From NCBI GenBank assembly GCA_018398805.1, contig JAGFBZ010002567.1, positions 1,862,501 through 1,926,500 of the forward strand: a stretch of 64,000 nucleotides of DNA. Reading direction: 5' to 3'. The DNA is from Hirundichthys speculiger (taxonomy: Eukaryota > Chordata > Actinopteri > Beloniformes > Exocoetidae). Both the position numbers and the translations under genes were made by a program. The first letter of the stretch is position 1, and the number at the start of each line of letters is the position of its first letter. Of this stretch, positions 23,185 through 34,345 are shown piece by piece. Below the pieces are notes generated by a model. That model was given only the letters and a program-made list of their open reading frames with translations, had not been told where the DNA came from and did not search any database.

Positions 23185-24835
23185 TAGAGGTGTCCCGATC
23201 CGATATTCGGATCGGATCGGCCGCCGATATGAGCAAAAAATGCGGATCGGTATCGGATCGGCAAGCCCTAAAAATGCCGATCCAGACTCCCGATCCATTT
23301 TTTTTCCAAAGTCCGTTCCGGGTTTTCCAGCGCACCGCGCAGCGCATTATTCAGATAACCCATTCCAGGTTTTGCTCTGTTTCCCTAATATCCGGTCCGC
23401 ATTTTCCAGCACACCTTCAGCACACGAGCATCTCCCTCCCAATCTAGCTCAGTTGCATTGCCTAACCATTGAGACGGACGGTCATGTAAATTTGAAGCTA
23501 TATCAAAATGTCATTTGTGTGGGATTATTTTACGTTGAGGGACGACAAAGACGAGGAGGTGGAGTGCAACATATGCCACAGTAAAGTGAAGCGGGGTGGT
23601 AAGGTTGTGAGAACTTATAATACTACGAATTTAATAAAGCATTTATTGAAATACCATCGTAAACAACATGAAGAGTACGTAAAGAAAACCGAAGCCAAAA
23701 AGAAAGGTCCTGCACAACTAACACTGGCTGAAACGTTTGGGAATCGTGACAAACTGCCACTGAACAGTGTCAAAGCACAGGCAATAACAAGAGTCATTGC
23801 GGAGGAGATCATTCTGGATGACGAGCCAATATCTCTCGTTAGCAAGGTGGGATTTAGGCGCACCATTGAACACCTCGAACCACGCTATAACATGCCTAGC
23901 CGGCATTACATTCTTGAGAAGACGATCCCCCAAATCCACAAAGATGTACGAGATTACATTGCCAAAGAAATAGACAGTGCAAGTGCTCTTAGTTTCACTA
24001 CGGATATCTGGAGCTGTGATCACTGCCCGTTATCTTTATTAAGTTTAACTGCACACTGGATTGGACCGAACTTCACCCCAAAGAGTGCTGTTTTGCACGC
24101 GCGTGAGTTCAGAGGCTCACACACAGCGAATGCCATCTCAGACGCCATGGGACATATGTTACATGCTTGGAACATTGACAAAAAGAAGGTCCATGTTATT
24201 TTAAGAGATAACGCAGCCAATATGAGAAAGGCAATGGATCAGCTTGAAGTGGCCAGTCTTGGATGTTTTGCGCACATCTTACAACTTGTTGTCCAGCACG
24301 GTCTATTGGCACAGCGAGCTGTAAGCGATGCCATCGCCAATGGGAGAAAAATTGTGACCCACTTCAAACACTCCCCCAAGGCCTACTCGGAACTCGAGGA
24401 TGTTGAGGAAGAGTTGAATGTTGAACCGAAACGTTTGCAACAGGACGTTAAGACCAGATGGAGCAGTACGAAGATGATGATCGACAGCCTAGTGCATTGT
24501 AAGCACGCACTGCAGTCGTATGCATCGGATAGCAACAGCAATCTGCCAGCCACGCTAACAGGCAACCAATGGTCGCTGCTAGAGAAAACAGCGACAGTTC
24601 TGAAACCCTTTCAAGAGCTGACAGCAGAAGTCAGTGCTGCCTCCTCCACAGCAGCCGATGTCATCCCATCTGTCGGTGTCCTGACACGCTTTCTGGACAG
24701 TGAGAGCGAAGAACACCAAGGGATTTAAACCATGAAGGCCACATTACTCGATGCGGTTCACACACGTTTTGACACAGTGGAAACTGAACCCCTCTACGCT
24801 GTGGCAACAATCCTAGATCCATGCTATAAAGACAA

Positions 24836-25599
24836 GTAAGTGGTTTGTTATTATTTGAGCAAGTTATAAGCTTTAGTATATTGAAAATATTTACTGTACA
24901 GCCGGTAGGCCTATGTATTTCGTTGTCAGTATTTAAATAGCCTGTGGTTTTATGTATAGGCCTACAATAATATAATAATATAAAAACATCCATCCATCCA
25001 TTTTCTATACCCGTTTCATCCTTGAAGGGTCACGGGGATCTGCTGGAGCCTATCCCAGCTGTCTACGGGCGAAAGGCAGGGGTACACCCTGGACAGGTTG
25101 CCAGTCCATCGCAGGGCCACACAACCATTCACACTCACATTCACTCCTACGGGCAATTTGGAATTATCAATTAACCTAACATGCATGTCTTTGGACTGTG
25201 GGAGGAAGCCGGAGTACCCGGAGAGAACCCACGCAAGCACGGGGAGAACATGCAAACTCCACACAGAAAGGCCCCTGCCGAGGTTCGAACCAGGAACCTT
25301 CTAGCTGTGAGGCAACAGTGCTAACCACTAAGCCACCGTGCTGCCCATATAAAAACATGATGTAGGCTATAACAAGAATATAATAATAAAACAATAATAA
25401 CAGTAATCATAATAAATTCCTATCTTTTATACTGTTATTACTGTTTTTCTTTATCTGATGGGTGAGGAAATAAACCTCACTGTTGATCATTCGTGATGTA
25501 TTTTGTGTGTTACTCGTAAATAATTGAACATTAATGTGTGGAGACAGGCTGAAACAATATAAAATAATTGATACATCTTTATTATATCCAAATTTCAAG
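24836..25599 (+). other. Intron of the hAT transposase gene
   Basis: The donor is A-A|GTAAGT and the acceptor TTTCAAG|G. Joining AA at 24834-24835 to G at 25600 makes one lysine codon and keeps the frame into FFTTATNMDQ. The intron is 764 bp, of which 369 bp are the SINE and its extra target copy, so it was about 395 bp before that insertion. The pyrimidine tract is weak. Confidence 0.7.
24990..25346 (-). mobile_element. tRNA-derived SINE, full length
   Basis: A 357-bp SINE with a perfect 12-bp target duplication, ATATAAAAACAT (24978-24989 and 25347-25358). On the minus strand it begins GGGCAGCACGG, with an A box TGGCTTAGTGG (25325-25335) and a B box GGTTCGAACC (25282-25291), the RNA polymerase III promoter of tRNA-derived SINEs. 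The body contains the CCACAGTCCAAAGACATGC and ACACCCTGGACAGG-type blocks, and the tail is ATGGATGGATG. It lies antisense in the hAT intron and is younger than the hAT element. Confidence 0.85.
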
Positions 25600-26125
25600 G
25601 TTCTTCACTACTGCTACCAACATGGATCAGGCAAAGGAGGCGCTAAAGGCAGAGGCGATTAAAATGGAAAAGCAACTGAAGACCATGGCCTCTGGAGAAG
25701 GTGACGTGGCTGAGGCAGAGCCAGCAAGGCAACCACCAGGAATGGAGGCTGGAAGCTCAACCAGCAGCCTGGGCAGCTACTTTGACGAGATACTGGAGGA
25801 GCGCTGCACAGCAGTAGCTGACCAGCAGATCACCCCAGGGGCAGTGATTCAGTTGGAGAGCTACCTCAGTGAGCCTCCACTTGGGTGTAAGAACAATCCT
25901 TTTCTACTGGAGAGACAATCAGGCTCAACTACCCACCCTGGCTGCATTAGCAGCGAAGTTCCTCAGTGCTCCTTGCACTAGTGTTGAGAGTGAGAGGCTT
26001 TTTAGTGCAGTCTCACTCATTGTTGATGAACACAGGAGCAGGCTGACACCTGAGCATATCGAGATGCTTGTCTTTGTGAAAAAGAATCTCCCCATCATGC
26101 TGGGGCTGCAGTCAGGGCAGCGGCT

Positions 26126-27020
26126 TGGTCCGAACAATATTATTTCGGTCTTGTTCTCATTTAGGCTTAAGAAATTAAATGAAAGCCATGCTTTAATGTT
26201 GTTAAGACAGTCTATGAGTGGCTGGATGGAGTCCGCATTGTTTTGAGACAATGGAACATAGATTTGGCAATCATCAGCATAAAAATGGAATGAGATATTG
26301 TGTTTCCTAAAAACAGAACCGAGGGGGAGAAGGTATAGTGCAAATAAAAGAGGGCCAAGGATTGAGCCTTGGGGGACCCCATATGGAAGAGGAGCTGTTG
26401 AGGACACAATGTTTTCCAGTTTAACACAGAAGCTTCTGTCAGTCAGGTACGATCGGAACCAGTCGAGGGCAACACCCTTAATACCCACACAATGCTCAAG
26501 GCGAGAGATTAAAATGCTGTGGTCAACAATGTCAAAAGCAGCAGACAAATCTAAAAGCACAAGGACAACAAACTTCCCAGAGTCTGTCGACAAGAGTATA
26601 TCATTTGACACCTTCAAAAGTGCTGACTCTGTGCTATGGAGGGCTTTGAACCCAGACTGGAACAGCTCAGTGATACAATTATCTTCAAAGAAGGGCAGCA
26701 ACTGGTTGTAGACAACTTTCTCTAAAATCTTGGAAATATATGGAAGATTAGAAATAGGTCTGAAGTTGGAACAGAGGGAGGGGTCAAGGCCTGTTTTTTT
26801 GAGTAGGGGCCGTACTACTGCATGTTTAAAAACCGCAGGTACTGTACCAGAGCCGAGACTACTATTGACAATCTCAAGGACACTTGGTCCAATAGTAGCA
26901 AGTACCTCTTTAAATAAACGAGGGGGGGTGGCATCTGCAGGGGAACCAGAGGGCTTCATGTGACTAACCGTGTCATTCAAAATAGAGAGGGACACCAGTT
27001 CAAACTGGACAAATACAGAT
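26126..27020 (-). pseudogene. L2-type LINE reverse transcriptase fragment
   Basis: An open minus-strand frame carries the reverse-transcriptase fingers and palm: FRPISNLPYISKILEKVV, then SGFKALHSTESALLKV, the A motif LLDLSAAFDIVDH, the B motif YGVPQGSILGPLLFALY and the catalytic YADDCQIY, ending in LNENKTEIILFGPS. This order is that of L2/CR1-clade LINEs, which copy their RNA at a nicked target. The endonuclease and the C-terminal part of the polymerase are missing, so the fragment is cut at both sides. The right limit is approximate: in-frame codons without a stop continue a little past 26995. The uninterrupted frame suggests a fairly young insertion. Confidence 0.85.
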
Positions 27021-27040
27021 GTGCAGGGCAGGGGAACTTA

Positions 27041-27481
27041 TCTCAAGGTCCTCATGTTTTTTATGTGATGTTTAAAGACGGCTGTTTCCTACCTACAAAT
27101 GGTCATTTCTGATCATCCTGCATTCTGTCATGTGAGTAATTGCCTCTCTGAATTGTATACAACTTGGAGAATAAATCCACTTTGCACCTCTGTCGTAGTC
27201 CGTGTATCGGTTAACTGTTTCACTAGAACACAGTATATACTTACAAGTATGATATACCTAAAAATCTTACATAACAACAATAAAACAGAGAAATATTTTA
27301 TTTTACACTCCTAGAATAAAATTGTGGATCTATAAATAAGGTCTGTAATGGACTTGCTCAGTTGTGGGGAAAAAAAACGCACATACAAACAAAAAAAAAA
27401 AAGCAAAACAAAGAGACAATGCTTGATTCAAAGGCATTTAAATAAATGAGAAATACAATTCTGTAATTTACACTAGAGTCA
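27041..27481. other. Non-coding DNA, no gene seen
   Basis: AT-rich sequence with A-rich stretches around 27370-27420. The missing 3' part of the hAT element is not found here. Confidence 0.4.
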
Positions 27482-27528
27482 AGTTTTAGATAGATTCAAG
27501 ATTAAGCTATCTTGAATCTACCTAAACT
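27482..27528. repeat. Near-perfect hairpin
   Basis: Arms of 21 nt (27482-27502) and 20 nt (27509-27528) pair with a 6-nt loop TAAGCT. There is one base bulge and one mismatch near the base of the stem. No longer inverted repeat extends it. Confidence 0.8.
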
Positions 27529-27880
27529 GTCCATTGTAATGATAAAGGCTCATAAGTAATTTACCATTATAGAAAATATTCCTGGCCTTAAAAGGGTTTG
27601 CTGTGTTTTGATTAGTGACATTTGTTTTTACAACCAGTTAAAAACAGAGGTGGCTTCTTGACACCAGCATATGTTACATCAGGTTATTGCAGGTTAAGTA
27701 TCTACAGCCCCAATGAAAACAAAGGCCTTAAATGAGTTTTCTGTCATTTCTACTCACAGACTGGTTTCACTCTAAATGCAGGGATATTGATAAAAAAAAA
27801 AAAAATAAAATAGCACAACTGCCTTGTTAACATTCGTGTTAAGGACTGTTCTCTGAATATTATGTTACACTGCATTCCCA

Positions 27881-28132
27881 TTATTATGTCTTGTAAAATT
27901 ATGCTTAACTAAATCATACGCTGGCCACTGTTCCGCGGACTCGTGAAAGGCATCAATATGTCTGATGAGCGCCGCCATTCTCGTGGTCTCGTCTCCCGCT
28001 CCGCCGACGGCTTGGTCACCCGCAGCAGTTTCCGCGGCCCAGTCCTCAGTAGACTCACCCGACAGCACTGGTGGGTTACTCGCACTCGTCGCCAGTTTAT
28101 TATGTCTTGTAAAATTATGCTTAACTAAATCA
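27881..28132 (-). mobile_element. Probable Gypsy-type LTR/gag-leader remnant
   Basis: A 36-bp direct repeat (27881-27916 and 28097-28132, perfect by eye) flanks a GC-rich, CpG-rich 180-bp segment. On the minus strand the segment starts CTGGCGACGAGTGCG, like a primer-binding site just downstream of an LTR. It then reads through an ATG at 27978 into MAALIRHIDAF and EQWPAY, which resembles the start of Ty3/Gypsy gag proteins (x-HIDxFd-x-E-x-W-x-x-Y). The repeat would then be an LTR end on each side of an internally deleted element. An AATAAA on the minus strand near 28207 could be the LTR poly(A) signal. LTR limits were not found. Confidence 0.4.
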
Positions 28133-31100
28133 CTCTTAGGATCACTATGCTATAAGTAGAGAGGGATGACCAGCCACATAGATGTGTACTTCCACGATGA
28201 ATCGCTTTTATTGTTCACTGGTCTACAGCTGTAACATGGAGTAGTGTAACCCCCCCTGGTGGTGTGGTGGAATAAACACACCAATAAATCACACCCATGA
28301 CATCGCAGTGCTTGTATTTAAATTTAATGTCATATTTAATATTCTGTAAATAAATAACTTAGTTTCTTTTTCAATAGATCATATTTGAGATCACCTGGAA
28401 CCTTCAGTAGGGACTTGATTAGTTGGGTATACCCATTGTTTATTTTCTATTTCATTTTTGCATTTTCTGCTTTATATCAACTATCAACTGGGCCACAGGA
28501 ACAGTCATTATCATTTTAAACTAAACATCTGAACTCATGGACCTTCATTCAGCTGAGAACGAGCTTCAGACTGAATGAGGAGAGAGCTGTGACTGTGATA
28601 CAGCAGTGAAATCAGACTGATAAAAGTTTAATCTCTGTTTCACAGCAGTTATGCTCTAAGGTACAAATAAAGACACCCACCACCTGTAGAAATGTTTAAA
28701 TATAGATTCTAAATGAAGGAAGCTGAAGCACACTTCCTCATGTGTTAATGACAAGGAGAGAGCTCCCATCAGGGCAAGAAATGATTGAATCTGAGCAATA
28801 AAACATTCATATCTGATTATTTTCCAGAAAACCTTGTAGAAGGGTGAACAGATTTTGAGATATCACAAATTAAGCACACTTCGTGGTAAAACAGTTGGTT
28901 GTCGGTCACCGGTGCCAGTGCTCCGCCAAGGACTGTCAGGGAGGAGCGACGCATTTTCATGGACTGAATTTGCCTAATCTACCCTGAACCGTACAGTGGA
29001 AACAGAAAAAGCACATTAATCTTTCAGATACTTAAAACAAGTCTCAAGATTTTTCAAGTTCTGGGTGTTACTGGTGAAAATGCAGCTCTAAATTGTAAAT
29101 TATTCCACTCGTACACTACTATCCAGAATGATTCCTCTGCTCGTGTCTGATGGTCAAGACTGTAAATCTGACGAAGCTAGTCGGACAATCCGGGTGGGCA
29201 TGGAACATTAAGGTTACAAAATGTAAACTTAATATTTCATTAAAACACCCGCAGCAACAAATTCAAGGAGGGTTTATTATACTATGAATGCATAATAGTG
29301 GGAGCGTCTAAGATTGTTGGAGGGGAGAGAAACGAATCACATTATTAAAACAGGGAAACGGGTCACTGAATGTGGCCCAGTTAGCATTTCATTATGTACA
29401 TGTAATCATGTGTGTCTTTATTACCTTACCTTACTTTATATGATTGTAAAATAATTTAATGATCATCAACAATTTCATGACACAATGACTTCCACACAAA
29501 TGACACATCGATATTCCCTGGTTGTATCTTACATCCTGCCTCTGTCTCTCTGTTTCCTGGGGACTCATACTTCTCATCTGTTTTCAGAGCCTCGCACCAT
29601 GCAGTGGATATCACTTGAGACAACCAAGTCAGAGAAATTTGCATAATCTTCCAAAGCAGTCTAACCAATGCATGGCTCATTCAAATTTATGAGGTCATGG
29701 CCAGACGAGTGCCATCACTGGACCCTTCAAGACAAAAACTCACCTCTGTCATTACAGTTAACAGCGACTGGATGCCTCTTCATTAGCAATGGTATCCCTG
29801 TTGACCCAGACACCAGTGGTTACACATCTTTTTCTGATTGCATGTGCAGTTTAATTTAAACTGTACTTTGAAATGAGGTGTTCACATATCTTGCTTGATA
29901 CAAGCCACATCTTGCCTTTAAAGATAATAATGTTGTAGCATAGTATGACAGTGTTATATAACACTGTATTATTAATATCTTTTGATCTTAGTTTGTTTCC
30001 TTTCAATCAAAAACAAAGATCTGTAGATAGGATGAATTTCTTTAGAATGATGTCTTTCAGGAAACATACACAGTTTGCAATAACCAAGTCTTATACAAAA
30101 ACAAAAAAAACCCGTCAAATTATTTGAAAAAAAAATGCAAAAAACTGTAACTGGTTATTTTTGGTCAAGATATCAGAGAACCTAATGACACATTATGGCA
30201 TCAACAGATGTAGAGATAACTGCAAATTATTATTAGTTTTTTAAATTTCTTCTTAAATTTTTGTTATGAGAAACAACTGACATTCACAGTGGAAGCTGTT
30301 AGGATTGGTTGTCTTCCAATAAAGTTGATGTATGTGGTTGTAGCATACAGTTTAAGTGCTGTATGCTAGTGATTGATCAAAAAATGTGGGCTCAATACAG
30401 GAAATGTTTGTGGTTCGCCATCTCTTGTGTGACACAACATGTATACATGTCTCTGCTGACAAAGATGTAGAGGGTTATGTGAATGCAATAAAAGGCTTTG
30501 GATGCAGATATCAAGTCGGACTTCAATAATATATCTTACATTGCATCAACATAGATCACTGTAATATGACAATGGGATACAATGGGTTCCAACCTTTTCA
30601 TGCCATCTGTGCAATAGTATTGTGTTGCAGATGTACAGTGTAAAATGAAATGGCTCATACTTGGCTGAGATGCAGTCATTTCTTATCGCACCATTCTCGT
30701 TTCCATCAAAAGAAAAGATTCTACTTTTTATGCCTGCCAACCCAGTAATTACCACACTGCCCCATTTTATCACTGACCAGAGTACAGAGAATAGAAGAGA
30801 GCAGTTTTTTTTTTTCTTGGCACCTCATGTGGCAATGGGAATAGGAGTCATTGCATCGCATCAATACATTTTTGATAGTAGCTGAAACTTCTGTGTTAGA
30901 TATTGAAATGTGAGAGTCCTATTACGTACTATCCTCTAAGAACTATATAAGAGAGAGGCAAAAGAAAAAAGAAAAATAATGATCAGAATATATCCCAATT
31001 CAGTGCAGTTAGATATTATTTATTAGTAATTACTATCACTGCAAACCATACCAGCCAGAAGTATGTTTTAGCTTGTTATATCTCATGACACAATCTTTTC

Positions 31101-33887
31101 CAGTGAATGCTATAGTCACGCATTACAACATGCATGTGATGTGGAAGTGAACGATGACTCAAAAGCAAAGACAATAAAATATGTGCACAATTTTATACCA
31201 TTAAACCCATATGTTAGTGAATTTTGGGATTTATATGGCTACTGTGTCATGGCTGTCATGAAGTGTTTCCTTTTTTTGTTAACAGTACCAGATTTAAAGC
31301 AGTTGCTGCAGTTCTGTTACATTCAACAGCCTCATAACAGAAGATTTGCATTTTTTTAAAGCGAACATACAGACAAAGAGAACACTGAATATAAAAGAAT
31401 ATTGTCTGTAAAGGGAACCATTTAGTGCAAATTAAAACTGTTCTTTTTTATAAACTGAAACTAAAAAATCCACTATTTTTACACATCATTTTCCTTGGAA
31501 AAAAGGTGAACAGATATGATCAAGTCCTGATAGGGCTTAACAACTCCGAATATTGCTTTTGAGCCAAACTTTAAAACTAAATTTGGAAGCGTATCCAGGA
31601 AAATCTTTAACCACTGAGGAAACAGTTTTCCTGTACTATGCTTTGGCATTTTAGCACTAAAACATGTGAGAATGTGATATTCTGCAGTGCCGCATATTTT
31701 TACTTTTTTGTCTCTGCAGTGCAAAGCCATGCCTCAAATGGCTATGAAAGCAGCCACTTTGAAACAAGACAGTGAACAATTACAACCACGAGTTAATTAT
31801 CTTCTCAAAAACCACATAGATTTTGCTTTTATTTAGATTACAGTAAGTGTGTGGTTTGCCATGATATTCTCCATCCACGCTCTCTTTCTTTACTCCCTTT
31901 TCATCTTTCCCCTTCATTCTGAAAGAATAAATGTGGCTCTATTTCATGTCAGTGCTTTCAGTGCTCAGTGCAGCGTTGATACCTGCAGGGAGGCAAACGG
32001 AGAGATAGCTATAGGAAACAAAATATGGTGGGCTATCAAAGCACCCAAAGGCTCAAAGCATCTGTTCACAGGTAAACGGATTTACACATGCCTCTCCACA
32101 AAGGCTCAAATTACTCTTTTGCCCACAAGTTTTCCTTATCCTACTGTCACTATCACTCTGTCATGCTTAGATTGCTTCTCCGTCATCCTCTTGCTTCCTT
32201 TTCACTGTTAGTAAAGGCTTATGCTCCTTTTCCTAGTTTTCTTTTTCCTCTTCTTCTCAATCACTGACTATCTCCTTGCTATACATATTTCTGTCCTCTC
32301 TGCCTGTCGTCTTTCCCACCTCACCTTACTGAAAGTCGAGATGCTACAGAGAATCATGTGGCTCAGTGACTGATAATGTGAATGGTGATTAAAGTGTTGC
32401 GATAAAGTGATAGCAGAGAATAGTCGTTTAAAAAGCAATTACAAGTTACATGTCAGGCCGTTTATAGAAGACAGATGGGGCACTGATCAGGTTAGAGAGA
32501 AGAGAGAGAAAAAAAAAACAGAAAGTTTAGGACCATTAAGTATGATGGAAATTGCAGAAGTGTTGCTGTATAGATAGATAGCTAGATTAAAGAGTATAGA
32601 ACTGGAATTTATTATGTCTCAGATATAGTCGTTTAACATACAGCATATTTAGACTTGAGTGTTTTGTTTGTAGATTTAGTTTGGGTTTAAATTATGTGAA
32701 AAAAGTCACAAGTCTGTTTAACATGAAAATGGTGCGGTAGCAACTTCTGTGGACATCATTTGATGTGATATTCAACACTTAATTTCCCGTGTAAAGATAC
32801 TGTTGGTGAGCACATACTTGCTCCTTCCATGTCCTGCTGCCTGTAGGATGACTAATCCTCTCAGAAAGATGCTCAGTGATATGAAAGCCTCATGACCAGG
32901 TACTGTACAGCAGATACATCCATTCCTGGTGAACCATGTTATCCAGTTTAGAGCTATGATCATTTCCAACATAATGTCTGGTGGACACGGAGGTATTTAA
33001 TTGCCTTTTACTTTCAAAAGTCCATCTTTCAAAGTTTGACTTTAAATAAAGTTAATTTTATTTATTGCAATTACAGGTTTTTTTCTGTTTAAAACCACTT
33101 GTGATGAAGAAATCTACCACACAGCTGGTTCCTTCGCTAAGACATAATTACACACAACCACCTATCTTAAAAGGTGGAATAACAAACTGATGCTATGAAG
33201 TAAGCTCGAATTATATGAACAACAACTTGCTCAGTATCACTATAACAGCTTTATTTATTCATTTTGTTTGGGATTTTTTCTGCTTCTTGCACGTGGGCTT
33301 TTGCCATACAGTATGATGAAGGAAATAGAAATTGAGTATGTTTTTTTTTTCTGCTTCTTTTTCTTTCAAGGAACAACTTTTGGCAAAAATATACTCTATT
33401 GGTTTCATCTTAAGCCCCATCAGCATTACGGTTACCTTCAAAAGGCTGGTTATATAACAACTGCAAGACTATTTAAGTTTATCTCCTTTCATCATAGAAG
33501 ATAACTGCCTATGCAATTAACTATCAATAACAGATATAAACCCATTCTTTTCATGTGCAGTGGAAGAGACTGGCAAAACTGGCAAAGCTGTCTTCATGCC
33601 TCTAAAAAAATGTCGAGATCTGCTTCATTAGTATTGTCAGTGTTTTCGTCAGCAACAAATGACAATGCCACATAATTAGGAGCTTCCATAATGAGCCATC
33701 TTCCTACTAGTTCCCTGTCTTTTTCTGCATTTTTTTTAAAGACTCTTGTCATTTCAGCTTTTTAATATTGTGACTTTATGTTCATTTTCTTGGTGCTTAA
33801 GTTAAACATCTTTATCTCCTTGCTTGGTGTTAAACCACCAACTTAAAACCAGTATTCTCGGGCTGCTGAACAAGTCAGTGGTTAGAG
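28133..33887. other. Long non-coding stretch, no gene seen
   Basis: About 5.7 kb of AT-rich sequence. The first 190 bp may still be LTR. The longest frames (31849-32211, 120 codons, plus; 31479-31730, minus) have no domain. A T-tract lies at 30806-30815, and a poorly defined low-repeat stretch at 28550-28960 could be an old repeat. No splice-flanked exon is recognised. Confidence 0.4.
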
Positions 33888-34345
33888 CAGTAGTTTTTAA
33901 CTTGGGATCGATCAAACCCTAGGGGTTCGGTGAGTCAGTCTCAGGGGTTCGGCGGAGGTCAAGACACGCACCTGACTCATATGATTCATGATGACACGCC
34001 TCGCTTGACCATAACTGGCTACAGGTGATCACGTTACATTGCTTGGTCAACAGGGAATTTGGTGCGCTCAGTACTCGACTTATGACTGTTGTGATGGCAC
34101 ATCATGTGATGTCTTTAATATCTTAATCCATACTATGTGGAGCAAAAAAAGAAAGTGGTCATACGACTATGTACAATATGGAGTAATAAGTAAGGTAAAT
34201 AATTCACGCAGTTCATACATTGTATTGCTTTTGATTTTTGAACACAGTGATGTTAATGCACGGTTCATTTTGTGCACCAGTAAAACATATACCTATGTCT
34301 TGAATTTGAAAAAACAACAAACAAAAAAAACAAAACACTGTTTTG
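33888..34345 (+). mobile_element. hAT-type element remnant
   Basis: The left end, CAGTAGTTTTTAACTTGGG, is followed by AGGGGTTCGGTGAGTCAG and AGGTCAAGACACGCACC, a pattern I know from the 5' termini of fish hAT elements. The remaining AT-rich part includes TTTTGTGCACCAGTAAAACAT. A matching right end and an 8-bp duplication are not found, and no transposase frame remains, so the right limit is approximate. Confidence 0.4.

Larger units (their letters stand above)
23185..26125 (+). mobile_element. BED-finger hAT transposon, 3' end lost
   Basis: The 5' end, TAGAGGTGTCCCGATCC, is followed by a cluster of GGATCGG words, and a 320-bp leader precedes the transposase. The element has two coding exons and an intron that later received a SINE. 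Its 3' untranslated region and end are missing: at about 26126 the sequence changes to an L2 reverse transcriptase. Because the 3' end is gone the target duplication cannot be checked; the left flank would be the last bases of the MITE (GTTACATG). Confidence 0.85.
23508..26125 (+). pseudogene. hAT transposase, BED-finger type, inactivated
   Basis: Exon 1 starts at ATG 23508 (MSFVWDYFTL). Residues 1-55 form a BED zinc finger with C20, C23, H45 and H50. The RNase H-like core follows: first D in FTTDIWS, second D in LRDNAANM, and the C-x2-H of GCFAHILQL. A TAA at 24726-24728 replaces what is probably AAA, and the same frame continues (MKATLLDAVHTRF, then LDPCYK) to a splice donor at 24836. Exon 2 starts at 25600 (FFTTATNMDQ). 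The C-terminal dimerisation domain (CTSVESERLFSAVS, DEHRSRLTPEHIEML) is read only after a one-base shift near 25900, within a run of Ts, most simply one extra T. One stop and one frameshift make it a young pseudogene. No sign of domestication is seen. Confidence 0.9.

Noticed and set aside
25282..25346. tRNA gene
   Set aside because: The A and B boxes belong to the head of a SINE with a 357-bp body and target duplications; no full cloverleaf was seen.
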